Of a stretch of 64,000 nt of DNA, positions 1 to 11,217 are shown one piece after another. The DNA is from Solicoccozyma terricola (Eukaryota; Basidiomycota; Tremellomycetes; Filobasidiales; Piskurozymaceae). The first letter of the stretch is position 1. Every line of letters begins with the position of its first letter. The stretch is from contig BCLD01000014.1 of the NCBI GenBank assembly GCA_001600875.1, forward strand, positions 62,001 through 126,000, written 5' to 3'. Made by a program: the position numbers and the translations under genes. The notes below the pieces were generated by a model. The model searched no databases, was not told the DNA's origin, and saw only the letters and a program-made list of their open reading frames with translations.

Positions 1-1537
1 CTTCGTTCTTTGAAACGATTATGGAGAAAAGACGATACAGATGATGAAAGGACGGTTGCTCGTTGTTTTGCGAAAACGGGGTTAGCAAGGGAGTTGATTG
101 CGTTACTTGGGGAGTGTGCCGAGAGAGGTGAAAGTGGGAGGAAGTTGGCGTTGGCAGCAGGTGTGTGGGGGTGGGGTGGGAAGGGGTGGGAAGAGGTGGT
201 ACATCATCATCCCGCGAGGCTGATTAATTACCTACCCTCCACCATATCTCTCAATTCCAACAGCGGATCTCCTCGCTGCTCTTACATGGCCAATAGACGT
301 CTCTGCTGAACTTAAAGAATTAGAAGATGAACCGGAAGTCGTTACGGATTATGCGAGTTTGTTGAAAAGTCAAGTCGAGTACAAAGTGAGTTGGCGGGGT
401 GGGGTAGATGAGGAGGTTCTGCGGTCGGCGGTCGGCGGTCGGCGGCCTGCAACTGATATCCACCAACGGACGACAGGCTATGATCCTTCGTTCTTCAGAT
501 ACAATTCGTTGTCTGATGGTACTCATGATCCCAAGTCTTGCGAAACAAAATCGGTGAGCGAGAAACCAAATTCCCCTTCACGACCCCCCCCCCCCCACCT
601 TCCCTACAGCTTACCGTTCATCAAACACACAGCAACCGAACCGACAAAGACCGACGAATCGTCTCACTAATCCTTCATCTAATCCGTAACCTTCTCTCAA
701 TCCGTGACCCACCATCAACCCTATCCTCAACTTCCTCCGGTCTCGAATTATCACGTCTACAATCAGAATTAATCAATCAATTAGAAATCAATGGGTTTTT
801 AACCCTATTATTGACACTCGGTGGGATGGCAGGGAAAAGTGAATGGAATCATGTTAATGTGTTGGTTTTGGATATAATGTGGTCGATGTATAAAGGAGTA
901 AGAGCGAGTGATTTGATAAAGGATCAAGCAAAGGTGGGTGGGGGTGGGGTGGGGTGGGGAAGGTTCGAAGTCACTCTTCCAGGTTCAGATCAACTGTTCC
1001 ACGTCTCTCCCTCGCATCACGCTGACTACCGGCCGTGGGGATGTACAGGCACCAATCGAAAACCTAACCAAGCTGTTACAAGAAGAAGATCAATACCGTA
1101 GATCAAATCAACGGAATGGTAATAGTCGACATTCGAGATTCGGGACGACAATTTCAATTCAATCTGTGAGTTGGGAAGTGAGTTAAGCCGCATACCACGT
1201 CCACTGACACATCGACGCGAACCCACGCCCCAGGGTGGAGCGAAATACGTTCTACATAAACAAAAAGCCATCTCAGCATCAGCCGCTTCAATCCTAGATG
1301 GAAATAAACGACAACGTGCTACGAACATAAAACGACAAGATGACGGTTTCATGGCAGCTGCTAGTGATTTGAGTGTCGAGGCGTTGGAGATATTGCAAGC
1401 GTTTGCGGTGAAATTCATCGATTCGTGCTTCAATGGTGAGCCCATTTTCGGGACGAAGTGCTCGACGCTCCAGCGCTCAGCGCTCCTAGATAGTAAGAGT
1501 TGACAATGCCGCCCCCCCCCCCCCCCCCCCCCCCCCG

Positions 1538-1593
<56 letters not shown>

Positions 1594-4487
1594 TAGCCTT
1601 CTTCGAGTCCATCCTCAAGGACATTAGAATGAGTCGGAGTAAAATCCGAGAAACGGACAACCTTCGAACTCTTTACCTCACACGCTTCTTCGTCGAGTAT
1701 TTCCTACTCCTCCGGACAAAGGTCATAGCCATCGCAGACAGCGAAAAGGCAGCACGAGAGGCTCGTCGAGTAGCAAAAGGGAAACAACGAGAGATGGATC
1801 CCTTCGCGATCCTGCTTGATCCCCAAACTGAAGGACCCAACGACGTGACTACCGAGGTCATTGGTCAGCCTGTAGACGAAGTGGAGACGTATCCGTTCGG
1901 CCTCATCGGTGTGATGGCTCAAGAGGATACAATTCGATGGATGCAGAGAAGGTTGACGACGTCGATAGATGGCAAGGTGAGATATGGACGGACGGTAAGG
2001 TGATGGCAGGTCCAGCTTCTGACGTTTCAAAAATCCGCCCTTCAGATCGCTTGGGTCGAGCTGCAAGCATGTATGAGTAGCATAGCACATCTGGTGAGTT
2101 TGAAAGCCGAACAGGCTGAACCCCCCCCCCCCCCCCCCCCCCACCCCTCTTCCCCTCCCCCCCCCCCCCCCCCCCCCCCCCCCCATGGCGCTAACCCACC
2201 CCGGCGTTCAGTTGTCACTCACCGAAAGCATGGCGAGCGATAGCGACGACGATATCAAGGAAGCAGCTGCAGTAGTCAAGGACAAGGTGTTCTACGACGC
2301 TACAACGCTGGAATCCGCCGTGACCATCCTCAAACAATGCCACGACCGTCCTGTGGCGTGAGTTTGTTGATGGAATGGGCCGAGTCTCGTTCCGCAGACC
2401 AGGTGCTGAAAATGGGGTTTCTCTACAGCTGCCAGGAGATCGTCATCGACTTTGCCTTTGTCCTCTTACGTACGCTAGAGAAGTACAGTCAAAGTCAGGA
2501 ATACATCCACGTCCGGAAGAAGAAGAATAGGCGCAGACAGAAGCGTGAGTGGGTCAGTCGTCTGTCGAGCGCGGGATGCTCATCCTACGGCTCATCTCTA
2601 TCAGACGCAATGACCGATGCAGAACAGGCAGAGTTTGACGAAGAGGAAGCGGCGCTGGAAGATTCGATGCCCTCGTATCAAGAGCACCGGAGAACGTTCA
2701 GGCAGTTTGAGGAGGTGGGTGTGCCGATAATCTAGTTTATCACGGCGGCGGTGACCGACTTCCGCCCCTCTCCACATCAGAAATACATAAACGAGGAAGT
2801 CGCTAAAGTATTGGTCGTACACGCGGACCACTACAAGGACTTTGCAGACGCTGATCATCTGAAGAGACTGGTCGGACTCATGCACCGGATCGGAGTGAAG
2901 AGGCAGGCTGAGGGCGTGTTTTTCAAGGTTAGTTATGGTCGCTCGTTACAAGCTGGCTGCATATAATAACAGAACTTTCACTGCCAGGTATCTATACTCC
3001 GCATCTTCAAGCGCCTGCTCGATGATAAGACATCGATTTCCAAACTCCCCGGCAGCAAAGACCTCCTCGCTTTCATCAACTACATCCTCCGCAAATTCTT
3101 CAAGGCGGCGAAGGCCAAGCCAATGCTGTTCGTCGAAGTGTTCTTCCCGCTAACAAAATCAGTGTGGAAGGAGCACTCGACTTATCAGTCGGACGAAGAT
3201 AGCGCGTTGGAGGATGATCTGGCGCGGATCAGAGCCAACAGGGTCAGCCTCTACCATGTCGAATGCTCTGACACTCTGACTAACTTGCCGTCACTTCCAG
3301 ACAAAAATTCCCGCCGAACTCGAGTTCAAACCGGATCGCAAGCTGTCCTGGAGCGAGCAGATGGGAGTCGCCGTACGGTGTCTGTTGGACGAAGGGAAAA
3401 TGAATTTGATAACCTGGTTGCTGGAGGTGCGTTGTATCGGACGTATCCCGGTGCTCAATGTCTGACAGTGCGTTACAGATCATCGCGCTCGTCGCCGCCA
3501 GTCGACAGGAGATTATACTCCATACAGACGGTGAACCTCGAATCTACGACCCAGATTTGGATGACGAGAGGCCTCCTACGGGACCTTCAGTTGAAGCCAA
3601 GGAGAAGATTGAGGATCATGGTGAGCTGCAAGGCCGGAATCCTCCAGGACTACAGCCCTGACTCTGCGTGCTTTCCAGCCATCGACTTTGACAGCGACGA
3701 CCGCGCTCATGCTGCTACATACGACCCTCACTTCCGGTTGATGCTCAAGCTCGTGAGCTTTGACAGCAAGGACTCGGAGGTGGTGGATGTGCCCGAGGAT
3801 GTCAACGCACCGCTCCTAGCGTGGCACGTCCCACGTGGTGTCCTGCCTGACTCTCTCGAGGCATCTACCCGAGTCATCGAGCAGTTCCTGCGGGATCCTT
3901 TCGACCTGGATGGCGAGAATGCTCAAGACATGCTGCGTAAAAAGCGAAAGCAGGCGAGCCGACGTCGACGCTCTCCAGACCTGGACGAAGACGGTGCGAT
4001 TGTACGACGGCAACCCAAGCAGACCGAGGTGCAGCATTTCAAGAGCGCCGCATTCATCGAAGATTCTGATGATGACGAAGAGGCAGACCGGATTTTCTTT
4101 GCTCGAGAGGCGCAGAAACGTGAGGCAAATCGATACGCTATCGGGATGGCTAGCATGAATCCACACGGCAAGAAAAAGAGCAAGAAGGGCCCGGAGCCTG
4201 TGTTTACTCAGGAGCTCGCGTTGTCCATGCAGAACGATACTCCGGATGACTCGGACGGAGAAATCACAATGGGTCGCACGCCATCACCAAGCCAACCGAA
4301 TAGCACGACCGAAGGAACGCCCGCCCCCAGCCGGAAACCTCGAAAGCGTCAACGAAGAGCGGACCCTGACTCGGATGCCGAGAGCAGCGATGCCGAGGTG
4401 ATACAACCGGATGCCCCTGATCAGTCCACCGCACGGACACGCAAACGTCGTGTATACGGATCTCAAACCGACGCTGAGAGCGAGTAG
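1..4487 (+). CDS. TOF1: Replication fork protection protein Tof1/Timeless (5' partial)
   Basis: Timeless-family protein that, with its Csm3 partner, stabilises paused replication forks and mediates checkpoint signalling in the nucleus. Sixteen exons join in phase: 1-160, 264-385, 477-553, 633-933, 1049-1165, 1234-1435, 1597-1976, 2046-2093, 2212-2357, 2429-2544, 2605-2714, 2781-2927, 2988-3242, 3301-3426, 3479-3620, 3679-4487, giving 1085 residues in the window. The N-terminal TIMELESS domain is recognisable by LTWPIDVSAEL in exon 2, TDKDRRIVSLILHLIRNLL in exon 4 and RHSRFGTT in exon 5. A second conserved block around FAFVLLRTLEKYS lies in exon 10. The C-terminus is acidic and basic low-complexity sequence, as in other Tof1 proteins. 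The start codon lies upstream of the window. Two introns (1436-1596, 2094-2211) carry very long poly-C runs. Identity is firm; exon edges come from phase and homology. Confidence 0.93.
1512..1593 (+). repeat. Poly-C tract in TOF1 intron 6
   Basis: A run of 25 C, one G and then 56 C ends three bases before the AG acceptor used at 1596. It replaces the usual mixed polypyrimidine tract. The exact length may be uncertain because homopolymers are hard to sequence. Confidence 0.9.
2121..2184 (+). repeat. Poly-C tract in TOF1 intron 8
   Basis: Two C runs of about 22 and 28 bases, separated by a short CT-rich stretch, lie upstream of the 3' splice site at 2211. The run is C on the transcribed-sense strand, like the other tracts in this window. 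Confidence 0.88.
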
Positions 4488-5546
4488 GGTACATCACTGT
4501 GTTCGGCAAGATTGAGTTTTGCAGTACTTGGAAGACCCGTTGTATACCTTGACACACTGTAACGTTTGTTGCTCAGCCTCCTATAATATTTGCTATAGGT
4601 ATCTGTCTGCCACACCGCTCTGCCCCCGGAGGATTGCATATCGCACTGACGGGCTGACCTCGGTTCGGGCTGACAAGAATATCTGTACCAGGAGGCTTAC
4701 CGCGGTGATCTGAAAGACCGTTGGCTCATGCCGTCAGCTTGACAGATGCGGCACGGACCGGCGGAGGGCAGCCCATACTAGGCATTGGGAATCAACACAA
4801 CTGTTGTGAGAGGTGCGGTCCAGCCATTTCCGGTGCCAAACAATTGCGACCATTGCCACCATTGCAGTGGGAATGGTGGCGGGTTATGGATGTAGATCGT
4901 CTCGGTGTTTATGTACCGTCCTACGGATATTCAGCGACCGATAACCTGGTGTGCGATCGATGGCGACCCTATCATACACCGACATCCCTACCAGACAGGA
5001 AATTATGTTGAGATCCAAAAGACACGACGTCGATCAAGTCCCATGTCGCGTGACAAACGACCCTTCCAGCTCCAAACACCGGTCGCAACAGCTGCAGATC
5101 ATTGATGCTTGTTCTGCTCCTCCGAGAGCTTGAGGACGCCGAGGAACAGACGTCGGCTGCTGCCATTTGGGTCCCTTCCCATTCAGTAGATCGTGTCGCA
5201 TGAATGGCTGGCTGGCAATCCCCACCCGGGTCCCAGTGAAAACAGTGAAACCAGCCATTCTGGTATGCGTGACATGCGTTGTCTCAGTCGGATCTTATTC
5301 AGTTGGGGAGCTGACTTTGGTGACGGTCAATTGACAGATCTGGTGGAAGCCTCGGGGTGATTGAAAGGTCAGACCGACATCGATTTGGTTCCAGCGAGCC
5401 CTGCTAGGACCGGTCAGGAACCAGCCATCCTGCTATCGGTGATGTCCAATCACTACGCAAGCGGGTGAACATTTTTTTTTTTCATTTTGGGGTAATGACC
5501 ATTGGCCGCGGGTACCTATATACTTATATAGACTGTCCGATAGGAG
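4488..5546. other. Intergenic region with TATA-like element
   Basis: About 1.06 kb between the TOF1 stop and the next transcript. No conserved coding signal was seen in any frame. A TATA-rich stretch at about 5513-5533 lies close upstream of the first ATG of the following gene and probably positions its transcription start. Confidence 0.55.
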
Positions 5547-5573
5547 ATGTGTGCCGAGACTTACTACTCATAA
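5547..5573 (+). promoter_or_regulatory. Short upstream ORF in the leader of the next gene
   Basis: This ATG is the first after the TATA-like stretch and opens an eight-codon frame ending in TAA, followed by the probable main start at 5777. Such leaders can lower or condition translation. Its use is inferred; no transcript data are available. Confidence 0.35.
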
Positions 5574-5776
5574 CACAACGATCTTGTCGTTTGAACGAAA
5601 CATTCATCCAGTTTCGCCACAACGCGACCCCACCCCAACGTTGAACGTCACCTACCCTCACATTCCCCTTGCGCTGGTCGCATTTTCTCCTTTTCACACC
5701 ATCTTGAACACCTCGTACTCCCCCCTCTCCGTCTACTCCGACGACTCACCCGCCTTTCCCCACCACCTCTCCGACG

Positions 5777-8341
5777 ATGAGCAATTCAAAGTTCGCTCGG
5801 AATCCGAATACGAAACGGCCCTCGAACCGACCTACTGGGAGACTATGTGGGGGCAATGGCCGGCCAGCCTCCAACACAAGGACACACAGGGTCGTGGGAA
5901 CAGTCGAGGATGGGTTTCCCCGTACCATCCACGGTCTGGCTCTGTGGTTTCCATCTCCTCCACTGGCAGTAACGAGAACCGTAGGAGGGGTCTCTCCGGC
6001 CTACCACCACGCGAACCACGTCGGCAGACGGGGCAGCGATACAAGCTTGCTCGCTTTCGCCCTCACAAAGGGCCGCGTGTCAAGTCTCGGATCGTCTCGT
6101 TCCAGAATGCACCGAGCTTCACAGGAGAGTTATCGACGAACGAGTACCATGTCGTATCAGAGTGCTCGCAGTGCCATCAGCAACAATTCATCCGTCTACA
6201 CCGACCCGGAAGAAGCAGCCAACGTCCAGAGGTTCCGTGGACTCGACCAGCTCGCCCGACGCTTTTCTGACGTTGTGTGCATCGATGAAGTGGGGTCGAG
6301 TTCATCCGAGGAGGAGATAAAGTGGTCTCCTGCTCAGGAACGTGACAGCGTCTGGTCTCCCGACACATCCTCCTCTGACAGCGAAGACGAAGACGAAGAC
6401 GAAGTGCATTCGCCACCATCCCTTCCCACCCCGAACATCCGCCCGATCTCTCCGGGTGTGTTCTCAAACTTCCCACTCCCTACCACCGCCACCCAATCCA
6501 CTGGTTTGGAGACACCTGCCTCATCCGTCGACTTTCCTCAACGGGCTCTCAACTTCCGCTCCGATCGACTGCTCACAACCCCGGATCCATCAATCCAGCC
6601 CCAAGCGTTTGTTAGGCGAATGCAGGCGCCATCCTACCTCCGCCAAACCACCGTGGCGGGGCCTTCCGCCAACGTACTGGAACGACCTCGACCGATGTTC
6701 AGACGATCAGTGTCGTCGCCCCTGTTCTCGGCGCACTCGTTCGCAAACTTTAGGAGAGGGGATAGGCCGAATACGGGCAGACGTTTGAAAGCGAGGTCTC
6801 CAACTACGCTTTCGCCTGAGGTGGTGATGGAGAGACCAACCGAAGTACCCGAGCCGATACCAAACCAAGTCCGCAAGCAGTCTCTCGCTGTCGCCGTCAA
6901 CGACTTTGGCTTTTTGGCATCTCAGATTACGGTCGAGGATGATCCACCCAAGGAGAATCCCCGGTCTCGACCAATCTCACTGCCTCTTCCAATCTTCAAC
7001 GCTCAGATCCATCTCATGCCATCGGTCATCACCACGCATACTCCCCGTTTCAACCCCATGGATGCCTTTTTGGGCAAGGATAGCCCGACGCCGCTAGCGG
7101 GCAGACCCCATCACCTGCAAGGCAACAGCTTTTTCCCTCCTGTCTCGCCTGTAAGTCTCATCTCCAGTCACAGTGGAGGTAGCACTTCTCCTCGGTCGAC
7201 TGTCAGTAGCACGAGGGGCACAGATTTGCCATACGCAGCATCAGCTCGATCGGTAGCTCTGAAAACGTTGGTGGCGGCAGTGGCACCCAAGGCCCCTGTG
7301 AACGGTCTCGCCATCGCCAATGCGCCTGCTCTGGAACGACTCGAGGGATTCAGCGACCGAATGACGAACCCTCCTCGACTGGTCCGCCAGTCTACAGAAC
7401 TCGTTCCCTTCAAGATCGCTCGTAAGGCTGTTCCAATCTCCCGTCCCGAGTCTCTGTTCGAGTCTTCTGTGCTCTTGTATCCGCCTCAACAGGATCATCG
7501 TCAGCAGTCGCGAGAGCTTCGCCTCAACAGCGAGCAAGGGAATCCTCCCATCGATGAGTCGACGGCATACGAGCATCGGCAAGATCGAGGTCACGGTCAG
7601 CGCAAATGTCGACGATGCGAGGAAAAGCGACGAATACGAGCTGAACAGGAGTCTGCCGCCATGAGCCAGATGAGACGAGCCCGACACCGCTCGGAAGGAC
7701 TTCCTTTCGCTCGGTCAAATTCCACGGACCGATACCCCTCCGAGTCTTTTCCTAGTCGTCATCATAACCGGGTGGTGTCATATGACCAAGCACCCGCGGC
7801 TGCGATAATGAGTCCGCCTTCCTGTCTATCGTCACCCGAGGTCGTTACAGCCTCACTACGCCCGACGCTAAGCAAGAAGATCTCGTTCATCTCAGATCCT
7901 GCCTTGGTGTCGTCCTCGCGAGCTTGTTGGGAAAGCATTCCTGCTGGTCCCGGTGCTGTTCATCCGGATACTCTTCGAGCGCAGTCAGCAGCGCCGACCC
8001 CTCAACGCCCTCAACGTCCAGGACTGTTAAAGAGCTTCTCTTCTCTCTCCGCTCGATCGGATTCGACGGTGCGCATGAAGTCTCCCAAGTCGTCAAAGCG
8101 GGACACTGGCGCTGCGGAACGATCCTTGCCTTCCGTGCTTTTTGGAACTACGTGGATGTCGCAGAATTTCAGACCATCACGACCGCCGACACCACCACCA
8201 CCCATGACCGCGGACTCGAGTGGGAGCGACCACACCTTGGTTGAGATTCCTCAACAATACAGAGATTCGACGGGCAAGCGACGCATGTTCGCGAAGCCGA
8301 TGCCTTACCGGCGGCAGGAGGTTCGGGAAATGATAGTGTGA
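5777..8341 (+). CDS. Large disordered Ser/Pro/Arg-rich protein, function unknown
   Basis: One uninterrupted 854-residue frame. I do not recognise a family. The protein is rich in Ser, Pro and Arg, with an acidic patch near residue 205 (SEDEDEDE), a short basic Cys-containing patch (RRCEEKRR) near residue 620 and a proline run near the C-terminus. It is probably largely unstructured and phosphorylated; there is no signal peptide or membrane segment. The start at 5777 is the first ATG after the short upstream frame, but the first 80 residues look less protein-like than the rest. The overlapping frame at about 5700-6050 is also open and Ser-rich, so an unrecognised upstream intron or a different first exon is possible. 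The lack of introns is unusual for this window. Confidence 0.65.
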   Translation: MSNSKFARNPNTKRPSNRPTGRLCGGNGRPASNTRTHRVVGTVEDGFPRTIHGLALWFPSPPLAVTRTVGGVSPAYHHANHVGRRGSDTSLLAFALTKGRVSSLGSSRSRMHRASQESYRRTSTMSYQSARSAISNNSSVYTDPEEAANVQRFRGLDQLARRFSDVVCIDEVGSSSSEEEIKWSPAQERDSVWSPDTSSSDSEDEDEDEVHSPPSLPTPNIRPISPGVFSNFPLPTTATQSTGLETPASSVDFPQRALNFRSDRLLTTPDPSIQPQAFVRRMQAPSYLRQTTVAGPSANVLERPRPMFRRSVSSPLFSAHSFANFRRGDRPNTGRRLKARSPTTLSPEVVMERPTEVPEPIPNQVRKQSLAVAVNDFGFLASQITVEDDPPKENPRSRPISLPLPIFNAQIHLMPSVITTHTPRFNPMDAFLGKDSPTPLAGRPHHLQGNSFFPPVSPVSLISSHSGGSTSPRSTVSSTRGTDLPYAASARSVALKTLVAAVAPKAPVNGLAIANAPALERLEGFSDRMTNPPRLVRQSTELVPFKIARKAVPISRPESLFESSVLLYPPQQDHRQQSRELRLNSEQGNPPIDESTAYEHRQDRGHGQRKCRRCEEKRRIRAEQESAAMSQMRRARHRSEGLPFARSNSTDRYPSESFPSRHHNRVVSYDQAPAAAIMSPPSCLSSPEVVTASLRPTLSKKISFISDPALVSSSRACWESIPAGPGAVHPDTLRAQSAAPTPQRPQRPGLLKSFSSLSARSDSTVRMKSPKSSKRDTGAAERSLPSVLFGTTWMSQNFRPSRPPTPPPPMTADSSGSDHTLVEIPQQYRDSTGKRRMFAKPMPYRRQEVREMIV

Positions 8342-8676
8342 TACGTGGAGCAGGATTGCACCGAGACAACGGGCTGGACAGAGAACGGTGTCTGTGTTGT
8401 AATGTCGTAGGATATGTGTCTATACCCATTTAAGTCCCTGGGAGCAAAAATATTCGCCACCGGCCGAAGTGTACCGGCAGCCTCGACCCGCACTATAAGC
8501 GATCTCTCGAGGTTGTTGACAAAGTTGTCATAGGCGGTCGGCCTTCAATGAATTTCCAGCGCACGAGTGTGAGCGGCTGACCCACCATCTGCTCACAGTA
8601 GTATATAGAGCCGAGCGATGTCAGTTTGTGTGTTTGTTAACCGGGTCTTGTAAATTAATTCGAATACGCTGCAAAC
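8342..8676. other. Intergenic region, promoter of the MFS transporter
   Basis: 335 bp between two genes on the same strand. A TATATA-like motif occurs near 8601-8606, about 70 bp before the downstream ATG. Nothing else was recognised. Confidence 0.4.
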
Positions 8677-10708
8677 ATGTCAAGTCCTTCAAACCCTGCA
8701 TCGACTTCCAACGCTCCTTCACAGTCATCGCTCGCCACCCTTGTACAACCGTCGGAACCTCCAGATAAACCACATTCCGGCGCAGCCGCCCAGGACGAGG
8801 AGGAGGCGAACCACCTAGTCATGGAAACACCTTCGTCGCGACGCAAACGATCTGCCTCCCTATCGAGCCAAATACAGAAGAACAAGGATCAAACGTCGCG
8901 GGAGGAATTCGACGTCAACTCGTTGCCAACAGACATAGCACCAGTCGACTTTCCGGAACCTCTGCGTCAACTAGACGATCATCATGCATTCGAAGAGCTT
9001 GCCAGACATCTCAGTGTGGATCCACCACCAGACGGAGGGCTGGAAGCTTGGCTCGTCATTGCCGGAGCCTGGCTGGTCTTGTTCGTCGAGTTCGGCATGT
9101 GTGAGTGGCGGTAGACCGAGCGACAGCATTTTGATTTTTTGCTGATACCCTTTCGTGCGCGCTCCTTGCAGTGACCTCTTTCGGACAGTTTCAGAGCTAC
9201 TACGAGAAGAACCAGCTAGCTAGTTACTCCAAGTCCAGCATCTCTTGGATCGGCTCGATCTCCACCTTTCTCACATTCTTTTTGTCGCTGTTTGCTGGAC
9301 GTACATTCGATATGCATGGCGCTAGGTGGTTGATCATTGGAGGCACGACGATTGCAGTCGGGTCGTTGTTTGCATTGGCTTGTGAGTGGGATGGCGAGCA
9401 GTGGATAGCTTGCTCATAACTGACATGGTTCATCGCATTACAGTCTGCTACGAATTCTACCAATTCCTACTCGCGCATGCCCTGTTCGGTGCCGCTGGAG
9501 CTGCTCTATACAGCCCGTGCACTGCAGTTGTCGCTCACTGGTTCCAAAAGCGAAGATCCACTGCCATCGGCATAATTCTCTGTGGTTCTGGACTGGGTAA
9601 GTTTGTCGTCCGTTAGATGTTTCCGTGGACTAGCACTGACATGTCAAACCACACATCAGGCGGCGTCATTTTCCCAATCGTATTGAATCGATTGTTTGTC
9701 CAAATCGGTTTCCGCAACACCGTCTTGGTGACTGCAGGCATGTCAGCGGTTCTATTCTTCCCAGCCTGGTTCACCATCAAGGCGAGATTGCCACCGAAGA
9801 GAGCAACGCCGTGGAGTCACGCATGGTTGCCGTGGAAGGAAGCCAGGTATACGGTGTTCGTGTTGGGTGTCGCGATGATTTGGTTCAACTACTTTACGCC
9901 TTTGTGAGTTGGGTTTGCTGAAGGCCAGTTCAACATGTTCGGGAATACTGACCGCCAACCCCGCAGCTTCTTCGCCAACGACTTTTCACTCGCGCAAGGG
10001 TTGACACCTGAGCTTGCAGACTACTCTGTGGCAGTGAGTGTTCTCCGTGGCATTCAATGCCAATCCTCTTACTGACGACATGTACCGCGCTGTTTCAGAT
10101 CCTCAACGTCGGTTCCTTTTTCGGTCGAGCCCTCTCCGGACCCTTTGCTGAACTTTTCGGAGCGATCGAAGTGTTCGTCGCCTCGGGCATCCTCTCAGGG
10201 ATCGTCATGCTGGCTTTGTGGTCGTCAACGAGCGTTGGTGTCGTGGGAACCATTTTTGGGTTGTTCTTGTATGGACTATTCTCAGGTGAGTGTTGGGTGG
10301 CGATTTTCAATGTTATTGATGCAGCGGCTCACCCCATGATTCTCCCTCCCCCCCCCAGGCGCTATCATCGCACTCATCGCTGCATGCTGTGCTCAGCTCA
10401 GTCCCGTCAAAGAATTCGGTCTCCGCCTCGGGATGTTGTGGTCAGTTGCCAGTTTACCCCTCCTCGCCGGCCCCCAAATCTCCGGCGCCATTATCGCTCA
10501 CTCGCCTAGCAAGGGATACATGGCCATGTCACTATTTGTCGGTTTCAGTCTTATCGTTGGGTCGTGCATGTCCTTCGCGCCTATGTTTTACCACCGAGGG
10601 ATGGAGAGGTTGAGGCATGGGAAGGGGCTTCCCGAGGTGTTGGCTCCGGCAAATGAGGAGGCAGGGGTTGGTGGGCAGGAGAAGGCGCCGGTGACGTCGA
10701 GGGTGTAG
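8677..10708 (+). CDS. MFS monocarboxylate-type transporter
   Basis: Seven exons (8677-9100, 9172-9381, 9444-9596, 9660-9903, 9967-10033, 10099-10285, 10359-10708) encode 544 residues. A hydrophilic N-terminus of about 110 residues precedes PDGGLEAWLVIAGAW, the start of helix 1 and the signature of the fungal monocarboxylate porter family (MCH-like, TC 2.A.1.13). Later segments show the usual pattern of twelve helices: GRTFDMHGARWLI after helix 2, HALFGAAGAALYSP, then GSFFGRALSGPFAELFG in the second half. It should sit in the plasma or an internal membrane and move a small organic acid or related solute. The substrate cannot be told from sequence. All introns are short and in phase. The last one has a C-rich acceptor (C7-AG). 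Confidence 0.9.
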
Positions 10709-10856
10709 AGGCGGGAGGCGGCGCGGCGTGACGAACGACGAACAGTTTATAATTTACACCGATAGATGAGGCAAAGGGCACGATTCATCACGACAACACC
10801 TTAGACAAAACATTACTGTATCTATAACCTTATGGACCTGCATTTACATTGAATGT

Positions 10857-11049
10857 ATTCTCAATTCCGTTGCTGCCACTTGTTCGTGGCGATGCAGGGA
10901 CAGTAATCATCGAGCAAGTTCTCTCAATTCCGTTGCGAGCCACTTATTCTGGCGGTGCAGGGACGGTAATCATCGAGCAAGTTCTCTCAATTCCATTACG
11001 GGCCACTTGTTCGTGGCGGTGCAAGGACGGTGATCATCGAGCAAGTTCA
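10857..11049. repeat. Tandem repeat, three 63-bp copies
   Basis: Three copies with a period of 63 bp begin at TCAATTCC positions 10861, 10924 and 10987. They differ at scattered positions and each ends near ATCATCGAGCAAG. They lie between the convergent 3' ends of the MFS transporter and RPL22. No protein or RNA role is apparent. Confidence 0.85.
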
Positions 11050-11217
11050 CGCGGTATGACATTGTCAACCCGCAAGCGGGCCAGTCCTCTCCAAGTATTA
11101 CAAAAAAAAGTCTATGCAAAAACCTAGATGAACCAGACCACATTGAAAACCCTCTCACAACGACATTCCCCAACCCTCGAGATTTTCAAAGTTCTCAAAA
11201 GATGTGGGAAACAACGT

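Noticed and set aside
1430..2186. Poly-Pro or poly-Gly proteins around the poly-C tracts
   Set aside because: They are translations of intronic homopolymers in TOF1; the conserved Timeless reading requires splicing at 1436-1596 and 2094-2211.
10857..11049. CRISPR-like array
   Set aside because: There are only three direct copies with no unique spacers, in a fungal genome; it is a plain tandem repeat.
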